DNA of 11,601 bases from Candidatus Adiutrix sp. (GCA_031283395.1 JAITBV010000059.1:1-11601); one strand, 5' to 3'. Shown: positions 1 through 6,997, numbered from the stretch's first letter. A program made the numbers and translations. Notes: generated by a model from the letters alone, not told the origin.

Positions 1-202
1 GCCCGGTTATGTCGTCGCCGTCAAAGAAAACCCGGCCGCGCCGGGGCGGGGTCAGGCCGGAGATGGAGTTGAGGGTAGTGGTCTTGCCGGCGCCGTTGGC
101 TCCCAGAAGGGCGATTATCTCGCCCTCTTCAACGGTCAGGTCCAGGCCTTTGAGGGCTTCGATGTTGCCGTAAAAGGTGTGGAGGCCCTGGAGCTTGAGC
201 AT
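1..202 (-). CDS. livF: Branched-chain amino acid ABC transporter ATP-binding protein LivF (partial, C-terminal part off the left edge)
   Basis: This is the first 67 residues of the second ATPase of a HAAT-family importer, which would pair with LivG and power uptake of leucine, isoleucine and valine through LivH/LivM at the inner membrane. Translating the complement gives a protein starting MLKLQGLHTFYGNIEALKG with Walker A GANGAGKTT at residues 34-42; the Q-loop, signature and Walker B lie beyond the window. Two ATGs stand in tandem (205-203 and 202-200). A GGAGG Shine-Dalgarno lies only 1 nt from the first and 4 nt from the second, so the second is preferred. Either start overlaps the livG stop (TGA, 204-202), implying translational coupling. 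Identity as LivF rather than another ABC ATPase rests on its place after livG and the LivF-like N-terminus. Confidence 0.9.
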   Translation of the reverse strand, partial: MLKLQGLHTFYGNIEALKGLDLTVEEGEIIALLGANGAGKTTTLNSISGLTPPRRGRVFFDGDDITG

Positions 203-999
203 CATTCCTCCCCCAGGTAGGCCCGGATGACCACCGGGTCGTTTTTGATTTCTTCGGGTTTGCCCGCGGCGATCAGGCGTCCGTATTCCATGACCCAGAC
301 TTTTTCCGAAACGCTCATCACCAGGTTCATATCGTGTTCTATCAGGAGAATGGATAACCCCTCCCTTTCGCGGATGAGACGGATCAGATCGTCCAGGGCG
401 CTGGTTTCGGCGATGTTCAGGCCGGCGGCCGGCTCGTCCAGGAGCAAAAGGCGGGGGCCGGTGGCCAGGGCCCGGATTATCTCCAGGCGCCGCTGGTCGC
501 CATAGGGCAGGTTTTTGGCCAGGTCGTTGGCTGCGGCGCCCAGGCCGTATTTCCCCAGGAGGTCCATGCTGAATTCAGCCATGGCCCGCTCTTCGGCCCG
601 GGCCTGGCGGGTGCGCATCAGGGCTCCCCAGAGCCCGGCCTTCATGCGCGGGTGGCAGCCTATGAGCACGTTTTCCAGCACGGTGAGATTGTTGAAAAGG
701 CGGATGTTCTGAAAAGTCCGGGCCAGCCCCAGGGCCGTTACCTGGTCCGGCCTGAGATTGTTAAGGGGCATCTGGGGCTCTGTTCCGGCGGCCGGGGGCA
801 GGCGGAGGAGGATCTGGCCTCTGGTGGGCTGATATATCCCGGTGAGGCAGTTGAACAGAGTGGTTTTGCCGGCCCCGTTGGGGCCGATCAGGGCGGTTAT
901 GGAGCCTTCCTCGACCTGGAAATCCACTTCGTCCAGGGCCACCAGGCCGCCGAAGGTTTTGGTCAGCCCCCTGGTTTCTATGATGGGCGACCCGGTCAT
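202..999 (-). CDS. livG: Branched-chain amino acid ABC transporter ATP-binding protein LivG
   Basis: Cytoplasmic ATPase subunit of the branched-chain amino acid importer, 265 aa, close to the usual LivG length of about 255. All ATPase elements are visible: Walker A GPNGAGKT (39-46), Q-loop glutamine in ARTFQNIR (Q97), the signature region LPYGDQRRLE (164-173), Walker B LLLLDEP (184-190) with catalytic Glu189, and the H-loop His in LIEHDM (H222). The stretch LARTFQNIRLFNNLTVLENV is characteristic of LivG. In the signature motif a proline replaces the usual serine (LPYGDQ for LSYGQQ), a small deviation. The ATG overlaps the livM stop by 4 nt (ATGA, 999-996), and its own stop overlaps the livF start, so it sits inside one translationally coupled unit. 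The family assignment is firm; the exact amino acid preference is not visible. Confidence 0.95.
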   Translation of the reverse strand: MTGSPIIETRGLTKTFGGLVALDEVDFQVEEGSITALIGPNGAGKTTLFNCLTGIYQPTRGQILLRLPPAAGTEPQMPLNNLRPDQVTALGLARTFQNIRLFNNLTVLENVLIGCHPRMKAGLWGALMRTRQARAEERAMAEFSMDLLGKYGLGAAANDLAKNLPYGDQRRLEIIRALATGPRLLLLDEPAAGLNIAETSALDDLIRLIREREGLSILLIEHDMNLVMSVSEKVWVMEYGRLIAAGKPEEIKNDPVVIRAYLGEE

Positions 1000-2339
1000 G
1001 GTCCGCGGGAGTCCGGGTGATCCTGGCCGGCCGCCTCCGGACCGGCCGGCCGGTGGATATAGACCTGGCGCACGGACTGGATCAGGCCGCCGGGCCTCAG
1101 CACCATCATCATCACCATAAGGGCCCCGAATAGCAGCATCCGGTAATCCTGGTAATTGCGCAGGTATTCCGGCAGGAGGATCAGCACCAGGGCCCCAATG
1201 ATGACCCCGGGAATGGAGCCCATGCCGCCCAGCACCACGATGGAAAGGATCATCACCGACTGCATGAAGCCGAAGCTGGCGGGATTGATAAAGGTCACCT
1301 GGGAGGCGAAGACCACCCCGGCCAGGCCGGCCCAGGTGGCCCCCAGGGCGAAGGCGGTGAGCTTGGCCCGGGTGCGGTTGATGCCCATGGCCTGGCAGGC
1401 CACCTCATCCTCCCGAAGGGCCAGCCAGGCCCGGCCCAGGCGGGAGTTTTCCAGGCGGAATACGGCGATTATGGTCAGAATGACCAGGGCCAGGATGATG
1501 AAAAAGATGAGAACCTTGTTCAGATCCAGGTCCGGTCTCATCATCGGCAGAAGCCGCAGGAGGACTGGTTTGACCAGGCTGTTCAAATCCAGTCCGAAGA
1601 TGGCCGGGGGGCTGATATTGCCGATGCCCCGGGGGCCCTGGGTCAGTTCGGTGTTGACCAGGACCAGGCGCACGATTTCGCCGAACCCCAGAGTGACTAT
1701 GGCCAGGTAGTCGCCGCGCAGGCGCAGGACGGGAAACCCCAATAGCAGGCCCAGAACCGTGGCGGTCAGGGCGCCCAGTGGCAGGCAGATCCAGAAGCCC
1801 AGGCCGAAGTGAAAATTCAAGAGGGCGTAGGTGTAGGCTCCGATGGCGTAGAAGGCCACATAGCCCAGGTTCAAAAGGCCGCTGACCCCCACCACGATGT
1901 TCAGGCCCAGACCCAGGGCGATATAAATGAGGGCTGTGATGAAAATGTGGACCACATAGGGGGAGGCCCAGAAGGGGATGGACATGAGCCCCATGATGGT
2001 CAGGCCGATTATCTGACGGCGGTGGCGGGCCCCCATGACCACATCCACCCAGGTCCGGTCCGGGCCTCGCCTCCCCCTGGACGGTTCCCCCTCTTCATCT
2101 AAAAAAGCGGCGCGCCGCGCCGAATCGCGCCTGGCCAGGAGCCAGCGCCACACGGCCGAAAGGACGAAGGTCCAGCCGGCCACCTTCCACAGAAGGGACC
2201 AGCGATAGGTGAGGCTGTAGTCGGAGGTGTTGAGCTTGATGACCACCAGGGGTCCGGTCAGGAGGGCCATCCAGACGGCGGCCAAGACGGAGGACCTTAT
2301 TTCCCGCTTCCAGGCGAATCGTCCCGGCTGAAGAGGCAT
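996..2339 (-). CDS. livM: Branched-chain amino acid ABC transporter permease LivM
   Basis: Inner-membrane permease of the branched-chain amino acid importer, about 447 aa. After residue 110 it follows LivM closely: LGLGLNIVVGVSGLLNLGY (142-160), LRLRGDYLAIVTLGFGEIVR (205-224), the EAA-like loop that contacts the ATPases (LGRAWLALREDEVACQAMGI, 301-320) and VVLGGMGSIPG (368-378). The N-terminal 110 residues hold two extra hydrophobic segments (about 17-35 and 48-68) and a charged linker, matching the N-terminal extension known from E. coli LivM (DUF3382 type). The tail after about 425 is polar. I chose ATG at 2339 because AAGG lies 7 nt upstream; a TTG at 2345, six bases further upstream, would give two more residues and a TTGA overlap with the livH stop (2344-2342). 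Its 3' end overlaps the livG start. Confidence 0.94.
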   Translation of the reverse strand: MPLQPGRFAWKREIRSSVLAAVWMALLTGPLVVIKLNTSDYSLTYRWSLLWKVAGWTFVLSAVWRWLLARRDSARRAAFLDEEGEPSRGRRGPDRTWVDVVMGARHRRQIIGLTIMGLMSIPFWASPYVVHIFITALIYIALGLGLNIVVGVSGLLNLGYVAFYAIGAYTYALLNFHFGLGFWICLPLGALTATVLGLLLGFPVLRLRGDYLAIVTLGFGEIVRLVLVNTELTQGPRGIGNISPPAIFGLDLNSLVKPVLLRLLPMMRPDLDLNKVLIFFIILALVILTIIAVFRLENSRLGRAWLALREDEVACQAMGINRTRAKLTAFALGATWAGLAGVVFASQVTFINPASFGFMQSVMILSIVVLGGMGSIPGVIIGALVLILLPEYLRNYQDYRMLLFGALMVMMMVLRPGGLIQSVRQVYIHRPAGPEAAGQDHPDSRGP

Positions 2340-2341
2340 GG

Positions 2342-3244
2342 TCAAACCTTCTGGGTCTGGGCTTCGCCCATAAGTCCGCCTGGCCGGACGATGAGGATGA
2401 CGATCAGGAGAACGAAGGCCACCGCATCCTCATAATCGCTGGAAAGGTAGCCGGCGGCGAAGCTTTCGGCAAAGCCCAGCACCAACCCCCCCAGAACGGC
2501 CCCGGGGATGGAGCCTATGCCGCCCAGGACGGCGGCGGTGAAGGCCTTCATGCCGGCCAGAAAGCCGATATAGAAGTTGATCTGCCGCATGTAGCAGCCT
2601 ATGAGCAGACCGCCCACGGCCGCCAGGGCCGAGCCGATGACGAAGGTGCTGGAGATGACCCGGTCGATATTGACTCCGGAGAGGCGGGCCATGTCCGGAT
2701 CCTGGGAGACGGCCCGCATGGAAAGTCCCAGGCGGGTGAATTTGATCAGGACGGTCAGGACCGTCATGATGAGGGCCGTGGCCAGCCAGATGAACAACTG
2801 GGTGCTGTTGACGATGTGGCTGACCGAAGCCAGAAAACTTAGTTCCGGGACCAGTTTCGGGAAAATCAGGAAGTTGGGGCTCTGGATCAGTTGGACATAG
2901 TTCTGCAGAAAGATGGACATGCCGATGGCGCTGATCAGCGGAGAGAGCCGGGCCGAGCCGCGCAGGGGTTTGTAGGCTATCTTCTCCACGGTCCAGCCGT
3001 ACATGGCCGAATAGAGGACGGCCACCGCCCCCACCGAAACCAGAAGCCCCCAGCCGGCCAGGCCATACTGGCCCAGGACCAGGGAGGCGAGGAGCGCGGT
3101 GAAGGCTCCGATCATGTAGATTTCGCCGTGGGCGAAGTTGATGAGCCCCACGATGCCGTAAACCATGGTGTAACCAAGGGCGATGAGGGCGTAGATGCTG
3201 CCTTTGGTCAGGCCGCTTATCAAGAGGTCAAGGAATAGTTCCAT
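2342..3244 (-). CDS. livH: Branched-chain amino acid ABC transporter permease LivH
   Basis: Second inner-membrane permease of the importer, 300 aa, about the length of E. coli LivH (308). It is hydrophobic throughout with about eight potential membrane segments. Family hallmarks are GLTKGSIYALIALGYTMVYG (11-30), GLINFAHGEIYMIGAF (33-48), the EAA-like cytoplasmic loop RLGLSMRAVSQDPDMARLSG (171-190) that docks on LivG/LivF, and AVLGGIGSIPGAVLGG (238-253). The start ATG has no good Shine-Dalgarno (only a weak AGG about 11 nt upstream), unlike the strong site of the upstream binding-protein gene, which would lower permease output. A 138-nt gap with GC hairpins separates it from that gene. Its stop is almost contiguous with the livM start. 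Confidence 0.95.
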   Translation of the reverse strand: MELFLDLLISGLTKGSIYALIALGYTMVYGIVGLINFAHGEIYMIGAFTALLASLVLGQYGLAGWGLLVSVGAVAVLYSAMYGWTVEKIAYKPLRGSARLSPLISAIGMSIFLQNYVQLIQSPNFLIFPKLVPELSFLASVSHIVNSTQLFIWLATALIMTVLTVLIKFTRLGLSMRAVSQDPDMARLSGVNIDRVISSTFVIGSALAAVGGLLIGCYMRQINFYIGFLAGMKAFTAAVLGGIGSIPGAVLGGLVLGFAESFAAGYLSSDYEDAVAFVLLIVILIVRPGGLMGEAQTQKV

Positions 3245-3382
3245 GGCTGGGACGCCTAGGGCTCACTTAGAGTCGCGGACGAGGGACCGGCCGCACTCCG
3301 CCTGAAGGCGGGTCGGCCGGTTTTCGGCCGTCCGGGCGTCGGACCGTCTTGCTCCGCCCGGGACGGCTATTTAAGAGCGGGC
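3245..3382 (-). promoter_or_regulatory. GC-rich hairpin region between binding-protein gene and livH
   Basis: This 138-nt gap contains no gene but several inverted repeats. ACCGGCCG (3286-3293) pairs with CGGCCGGT (3314-3321) and encloses a smaller perfect hairpin CCGCC-TGAA-GGCGG (3298-3311). An alternative stem uses CGGCCG (3314-3319) with CGGCCG (3325-3330). A third stem pairs CCGGGCG (3332-3338) with CGCCCGG (3355-3361). No T-run follows on the minus strand, so a full Rho-independent terminator is not supported. In binding-protein operons, structures here commonly protect the upstream mRNA from 3' decay or cause partial termination; that role is inferred. Confidence 0.5.
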
Positions 3383-4516
3383 CTACAGTTCCACTTCCAC
3401 GAACTGCCCGTTTTTGATTTCATACATGGTGGCCTTGGCCCCGATGATGTCGCCCTTGGCGTCGAAGCGCACCGGGCCGATGACCGTTTCCACCGTGTTT
3501 TCCTGGAGGTTTTTCTTGATGGCTTCCAGGTCGGCGTCGCCCCCGGCCTTCGCGATGGCCGCGAAAAGAGCTTCGGCGGCCCCGGCGGCATAGAAAAAGT
3601 AGGGACCTATTTCCTCGCTGTGGCGCTTTTGGTGGTCCTCAAGGGCCGCGGCTATGGCCGGAGAGGAGTTCTTGGAAAGGTCGGCGGGACCGGTGGCGAA
3701 GGTGCCTTCAGCGGCCTGGCCGGCCATTTTGACGTATTCCTCGTTGTTCAGGCCGTCGGCCCCGATGATTATAGTTTTGACGTTCTTGTCCCGCATCTGG
3801 GTGGCCAGCTTGGAGGCATCGGCGTAATATCCGCCCCAGAGCAGCGCTTCGGCCCCGGTGCTGCGCAGTTTGGCAATTACCGGGTCATAGGAAGGCTGGC
3901 CGCTGGTCACACCCTCAAACAGTACCACCTGGACGCCGCCCGGGGCGGCGTCAAAACCGGCCTTGGCCCGGTCGGCCAGGGCTTTGCCGTAGTCCCCTTT
4001 GTCGTGCAGGATGGCCACTTTTTTTTTTCTGCGTTTTTTGATGAATTCCACCTGCAGATCGGCGTGGGCGTCATCGCGCATGATGGTGCGGAAGAAATAG
4101 GGGTTCCGGCCGCTCTCGGTCAGGCTGACTTCCGTGGCTGAAGGCGAAACCAGAAGCATATTCGAACCATATACGCTCAGGGCGCTGTTGGTGGCCCCTG
4201 AGCAGGTGTGACCCAAAACCACCTTGACGCCGCTGCCGGCCAGCTTGGTGGCCGCGGTGGCCGCCAGGGCCGGATCGCAGCCATCGTCTTCCTGGATTAT
4301 CTCGATTTGGCGCCCGGCCAGGCCGCCGGCGGCATTGGTTTTCAGCACCGCATATTCCAGCCCGTAGAAGCCGGATTTGCCATAGGCGGCCAAGTCGCCC
4401 AAAAGGGCTCCGCCATAGCCCATTCTGAAAGGTTCCTGGTTCTTCTGAGCTGAGGCGAGGCCGGAAATCGAGAAGGTCAGGGCCAGGGCCAGGGCGGCGA
4501 GGATGGTTTTTCGCAT
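3383..4516 (-). CDS. livK: Periplasmic branched-chain amino acid-binding protein (LivJ/LivK type)
   Basis: Substrate-binding protein of the importer, 377 aa, periplasmic binding protein family 6 (Peripla_BP_6). A signal peptide is clear: MRK, a hydrophobic core, then LASA with probable cleavage before QKN (23/24). Mature-protein landmarks match LivJ: EDDGCDPALA (76-85) and LGHTCSGATNSA (101-112), whose Cys80 and Cys105 correspond to the conserved disulfide, then LLVSPSATEVSLTESGRNPY (121-140) with the ligand-binding Ser/Thr region. I start at ATG 4516 because AGGAGG lies 5 nt upstream and the signal peptide begins there; ten in-frame codons upstream (to 4546) would spoil it. Odd feature: a basic run KKRRKKK (160-166) encoded by A6 and A10 tracts. 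It is first in the liv operon. LivJ and LivK cannot be told apart here, so the symbol is tentative. Confidence 0.9.
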   Translation of the reverse strand: MRKTILAALALALTFSISGLASAQKNQEPFRMGYGGALLGDLAAYGKSGFYGLEYAVLKTNAAGGLAGRQIEIIQEDDGCDPALAATAATKLAGSGVKVVLGHTCSGATNSALSVYGSNMLLVSPSATEVSLTESGRNPYFFRTIMRDDAHADLQVEFIKKRRKKKVAILHDKGDYGKALADRAKAGFDAAPGGVQVVLFEGVTSGQPSYDPVIAKLRSTGAEALLWGGYYADASKLATQMRDKNVKTIIIGADGLNNEEYVKMAGQAAEGTFATGPADLSKNSSPAIAAALEDHQKRHSEEIGPYFFYAAGAAEALFAAIAKAGGDADLEAIKKNLQENTVETVIGPVRFDAKGDIIGAKATMYEIKNGQFVEVEL

Positions 4517-4585
4517 GGGTTCCTCCTGAGTTGTAACGTCAGCCAAAAAGCGCGCCCGGCTCCAAGGCGAGCCGATCCCGCAATC

Positions 4586-4598
4586 ATTTCAGTGAAAT
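4586..4598. promoter_or_regulatory. Perfect palindrome, candidate operator in the liv leader
   Basis: ATTTCA-G-TGAAAT is a perfect 13-bp dyad. An outer pair, AATCAT (4582-4587) and ATGATT (4604-4609), surrounds it. It lies immediately downstream of the proposed liv -10 box, about where a repressor would block initiation. The dyad is seen directly; the operator role and the regulator are inferred. Confidence 0.35.
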
Positions 4599-4606
4599 AT
4601 TTTATG

Positions 4607-4633
4607 ATTACACTAAAAGGTGAACCCAGTCAA
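4607..4633 (-). promoter_or_regulatory. livK: Candidate promoter of the liv operon
   Basis: On the minus strand TTGACT (4633-4628, 5 of 6 to the -35 consensus) is followed after 15 bp by TGTAAT (4612-4607, 5 of 6 to the -10 consensus). The spacing is shorter than the ideal 17 bp. Transcription would start near 4600, leaving a leader of about 85 nt before the binding-protein ATG. That leader contains a small hairpin, GGCTC/GAGCC (4558-4562 with 4569-4573), followed by a T5 run on the transcript, possibly a weak attenuator. Confidence 0.4.
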
Positions 4634-4755
4634 CGATAAAAAGCCGTCCGGCCCCGCCCGCCCCGCTTTTTTTGAGTGTATTTTCATAAATATCTCAAGG
4701 TGTTAATTAGGCCAACCCGAGGGTTTTGTTCCGGGTTATGAAAAATTTTATAAAA

Positions 4756-4794
4756 AATTGTTTTCTTTTATTTATAATTATACTATATTATAAG
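4756..4794 (+). promoter_or_regulatory. AT-rich promoter region of the zinc-ribbon/pyrF/rsmD group
   Basis: In this GC-rich DNA, 4738-4798 is almost entirely A/T and contains overlapping -10-like hexamers on the plus strand: TATAAT (4773-4778), TATACT (4779-4784) and TATATT (4784-4789). A weak -35-like TTGTTT (4758-4763) lies 15 bp before TATACT. A GC hairpin GCCGCC-CAAGAC-GGCGGC (4802-4819) follows in the probable 5' leader. Which box is used cannot be decided by eye. Confidence 0.4.
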
Positions 4795-4857
4795 AGATTG
4801 CGCCGCCCAAGACGGCGGCCGGCTTCCCACGCCCTTATAGTAAGCGGAGGTTTTAAG

Positions 4858-5550
4858 ATGCGTTGCAAGTGCGGGTTCAACAGCTTCGATCACAACTTGG
4901 CCTGCCCCAAATGCCATAAAGATCTCACCGCTACGCGCCGACTGTTGAATTTGGAAATACCGGCGCCGGGCGGGGTCAATTTTTTCCAAATCGCCGGCCA
5001 GAGAATGGCCACTCCGCAGCCCTTCCTGGGGGCGGCTGTGGGGGGTGAGGACTTTCCGGGAGACCTCCAGCCGGAGGATATTCAACCAGTAGCCTATAGC
5101 GCCAGTCAGCCTCCGCCGCCTCAGGCTCCGCCCTACGCCGCGCCTCCGCCGCCTCAGGCTCCGCCCTACGCCGCGCCTCCTCCTCCGCCTCAGGTTTTCG
5201 CCGCCCCGGCGAGGCCGGCCGCGGCCCCGGTTGATGAGCCGATGATAGAAATCGAAGTGACCGATGATTTTGAAGCCGACCAGCCCGGGAATCGGGCGCA
5301 GGCGGAGGAGACCTTCACCCCCGTAAATCCCTTGCCGATCCACCAGGCGGCCATGAATCAGATCAAATCCACTCTGACCGAGACCGGCGATCTGGCTCCG
5401 GAGGCGGAAGGGAATGCCTATGTTTTGGGGGCCCAGGACCTGACTCCCGCGGCCCCGGCGCCGAATCGGGCGGCCGAAGGCGGAGGGGGCGACGATTTCT
5501 CCTCTCTGGTGGGAGATGTGAACCTTGACGATCTGGAAGGCGATCTCTGA
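4858..5550 (+). CDS. Unrecognised zinc-ribbon protein with proline-rich repeat and acidic tail
   Basis: I do not recognise the family. The 230-aa product starts MRCKCGFNSFDHNLACPKCH: Cys3, Cys5, Cys16 and Cys19 form a CxC-x10-CxxC pattern typical of a small zinc ribbon. A linker leads to a proline-rich segment (about 80-115) in which the 11-residue unit PPPPQAPPYAA occurs twice in tandem. The rest is low-complexity, acidic (IEIEVTDDFEADQ) and probably disordered, ending DDFSSLVGDVNLDDLEGDL. The start at 4858 has GGAGG 7 nt upstream; an in-frame ATG at 4726 lies ahead of the probable promoter and would add a hydrophobic but implausible N-terminus. pyrF follows after 18 nt, so co-transcription is likely. 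There is no signal peptide, so it is probably cytoplasmic. A nucleic-acid or protein adaptor role is possible but not shown. Confidence 0.8.
   Translation: MRCKCGFNSFDHNLACPKCHKDLTATRRLLNLEIPAPGGVNFFQIAGQRMATPQPFLGAAVGGEDFPGDLQPEDIQPVAYSASQPPPPQAPPYAAPPPPQAPPYAAPPPPPQVFAAPARPAAAPVDEPMIEIEVTDDFEADQPGNRAQAEETFTPVNPLPIHQAAMNQIKSTLTETGDLAPEAEGNAYVLGAQDLTPAAPAPNRAAEGGGGDDFSSLVGDVNLDDLEGDL
5110..5175 (+). repeat. Perfect 33-bp tandem duplication (two copies) in the zinc-ribbon gene
   Basis: Positions 5110-5142 and 5143-5175 are identical, 33 bp each, encoding PPPPQAPPYAA twice. A partial third copy (proline codons then CCTCAGG) follows to about 5195. The nucleotide identity is exact, not only the protein, which points to recent duplication by slippage or unequal recombination and to likely length variation between strains. 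Confidence 0.95.
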
Positions 5551-5568
5551 GAAATGACCGGGTGACCA

Positions 5569-6276
5569 ATGACCCGCTTTAAGCCGCTGGACCGTCTTAT
5601 CTTTCCCCTGGACCTGCCGGATTGGGCGGCGGCGGAAAAAATGGCCCGGGCCTTGAACGGGCATGTGGGCTGGTTCAAAGTGGGCCTGGAACTTTTCGTT
5701 TCCGAAGGGCCTTCCGTGCTGGCCAGATTGAGGGATCTGGCCCCGGAAACGAAGATATTCCTGGATTTGAAGCTGCACGATATCCCGGCCACAGTGGGGC
5801 TGGCCGCGGCCGCGGCCGCCCGTTTGGGGCCGGAGATGCTCACCGTGCATGCCCAGGGGGGCCTGGAGATGATGCGGGCGGCTGTTACCCAAGGCGGTTC
5901 AGCCCTTGTACTGGCCGTGACGGTTTTGACCAGCTTGGACCCGTCTTCCTGGGAGGAACTGAGCCCGGAATTCAGGGCCCCGGGCGCTTTGGTCCGGTGT
6001 TTGGCCGACCGGGCTCGGGCCGCCGGTTGCGGCGGCCTGGTGGCCTCGGGTCATGAGCTTCAAACCTTGCGGGCGGCTTTTCCGGATATGAAGCTGGTGG
6101 TGCCCGGCCTACGCCCGGCCTGGGCCCGGGTGGCCGGTGACGATCAGAAGCGAACGGCCACCCCTCGGCAGGCCGTGCGGGACGGGGCTGATTATCTGGT
6201 CATCGGCCGTCCCATCCGCGATGCCCCAGACCCTGTGGAGGCCGCTGACCGTTTGGCGGCCGAACTGGTCGATTGA
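5569..6276 (+). CDS. pyrF: Orotidine 5'-phosphate decarboxylase
   Basis: Catalyses the last step of de novo UMP synthesis, decarboxylation of OMP to UMP, in the cytoplasm. The 235-aa length fits bacterial PyrF. The (beta/alpha)8 barrel residues are visible: Asp15 in FPLDLPD, Lys37 in WFKVGLELF, and the catalytic FLDLKLHDIPATV (64-76) giving Asp66, Lys68 and Asp71, the K-D-K-D charge network together with Lys37. The phosphate-binding end shows VVPGLRP (177-183), the Gln in DDQKRTATP (191-199) and IGRPI (212-216) with Arg214. The Shine-Dalgarno is weak (GGGTG before ATG), so expression may depend on read-through from the zinc-ribbon gene, whose stop is 18 nt upstream. A decoy ATG at 5554 meets a stop after three codons. 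No key residue is missing. Confidence 0.96.
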   Translation: MTRFKPLDRLIFPLDLPDWAAAEKMARALNGHVGWFKVGLELFVSEGPSVLARLRDLAPETKIFLDLKLHDIPATVGLAAAAAARLGPEMLTVHAQGGLEMMRAAVTQGGSALVLAVTVLTSLDPSSWEELSPEFRAPGALVRCLADRARAAGCGGLVASGHELQTLRAAFPDMKLVVPGLRPAWARVAGDDQKRTATPRQAVRDGADYLVIGRPIRDAPDPVEAADRLAAELVD

Positions 6277-6282
6277 AGGCCT

Positions 6283-6864
6283 GTGCCCCGGGTCATTGCA
6301 GGTTTTTTTAAGGGCCTCAGGCTGGTCAGCCCGGCGGGCCTGAACACCAGGCCTACCGCCGACCGCGTCAAGGAAGCCGTTTTTTCCATGTTGGCCAGTC
6401 TGCCCTTCGACCTGGAGGGCGCCCGGGTGCTGGATTTTTTCGCCGGCAACGGGGGTTTGGCCCTGGAAGCCCTCAGCCGGGGCGCGGGCTCGGCCGTCCT
6501 GGCCGATCAGGACCGGGCGGCTCTGACCGCCATTGATCTGAATTTGGCCGCGGCCCGCCGCTTTCGGGCCGTGGACGCCACGGTTATCCGTCTCTCCTGG
6601 CCCCGGGGCTTTGACCTGTTGCCCGCCGGCCATGGTTTTGATCTCCTTCTCCTCGACCCGCCCTACGCTCAACCCGCTCTGCCCCTGGATCTCCTTTTGG
6701 CCGCCTCGGCCCGGGGCTTGGCCTCGGCCGGGGCCGTGGCCGTCTGGGAACAGTCTCCGGCCGCCCTGGCCGCCCTTGAACAGGCTGAAACCGGACCTTG
6801 GCGGCTGATCAAAAGCCGCGTCTGGGGCCGTCGGGCGGCGGCGCTGTTACGCCATGATCCGTGA
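6283..6864 (+). CDS. rsmD: 16S rRNA (guanine(966)-N(2))-methyltransferase RsmD
   Basis: SAM-dependent methyltransferase that modifies G966 of 16S rRNA during 30S assembly. The 193-aa length matches the family. Visible landmarks are the N-terminal RVIAGFFKGLRL (3-14), RPTADRVKEAVFSML (23-37), the SAM-binding motif I VLDFFAGNGGLALEALSRGA (49-68), and motif IV LLLLDPPYAQ (121-130), whose DPPY marks N-methylation of a planar amino group. The start is GTG at 6283, only 6 nt after the pyrF stop, with AAGG nearby, so translation is probably coupled to pyrF. In many bacteria rsmD is followed by coaD; here it is not, and a different gene set begins after 133 nt. Assignment is by motifs and length, and a close methyltransferase relative is the only realistic alternative. 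Confidence 0.93.
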   Translation: MPRVIAGFFKGLRLVSPAGLNTRPTADRVKEAVFSMLASLPFDLEGARVLDFFAGNGGLALEALSRGAGSAVLADQDRAALTAIDLNLAAARRFRAVDATVIRLSWPRGFDLLPAGHGFDLLLLDPPYAQPALPLDLLLAASARGLASAGAVAVWEQSPAALAALEQAETGPWRLIKSRVWGRRAAALLRHDP

Positions 6865-6915
6865 GGTCGGCGGCTTTCCCGGCTGAAGTCCCTAGCCAAA
6901 AATTTGAAATTGTTG

Positions 6916-6921
6916 TATAAT
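6916..6921 (+). promoter_or_regulatory. TATAAT -10 box before the receiver-TPR gene
   Basis: A perfect TATAAT lies in an A/T-rich patch (6898-6927) of the 133-nt rsmD/receiver-TPR gap. The expected -35 position (about 6892-6898) has no convincing TTGACA, so it may be a weak or activator-dependent sigma70 promoter. Transcription would start near 6928, supporting the downstream GTG (6998) as the start of the next gene rather than ATG 6929. Confidence 0.45.
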
Positions 6922-6997
6922 AAAAAGAATGTCCCACGTTGGCGTACTCCGGGCTGATTCCGGCGGAAGCGCTGACGGGTTGGCTGAGGTTCAGGGC

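Noticed and set aside
1156..1710. Plus-strand open frame opposite livM
   Set aside because: Arginine/methionine-rich shadow of conserved LivM codons.
4517..4546. N-terminal extension of the binding protein to 4546
   Set aside because: The strong AGGAGG and the signal peptide both point to ATG 4516; ten polar residues ahead of MRK would disrupt export.
4650..4673. GC-rich block followed by T7 as a plus-strand terminator, or the minus-strand G-tracts as a G-quadruplex
   Set aside because: The block is almost all C on the plus strand with no self-complementary stem, so no terminator hairpin; G-tracts (4, 3, 4, 2) are short of a strong quadruplex.
4726..4857. Upstream start for the zinc-ribbon gene at 4726
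   Set aside because: The extension is encoded by the AT-rich promoter-like tract and 5' hairpin, and there is a strong GGAGG 7 nt before 4858.
4783..5892. Long minus-strand open frame (369 codons) across the zinc-ribbon gene and pyrF start
   Set aside because: It runs antisense through pyrF catalytic codons and the repeat region; its arginine-rich low-complexity product is a GC-content artefact.
6109..6672. Minus-strand open frame opposite pyrF/rsmD
   Set aside because: Antisense to two well-supported genes; composition is typical of a shadow frame.
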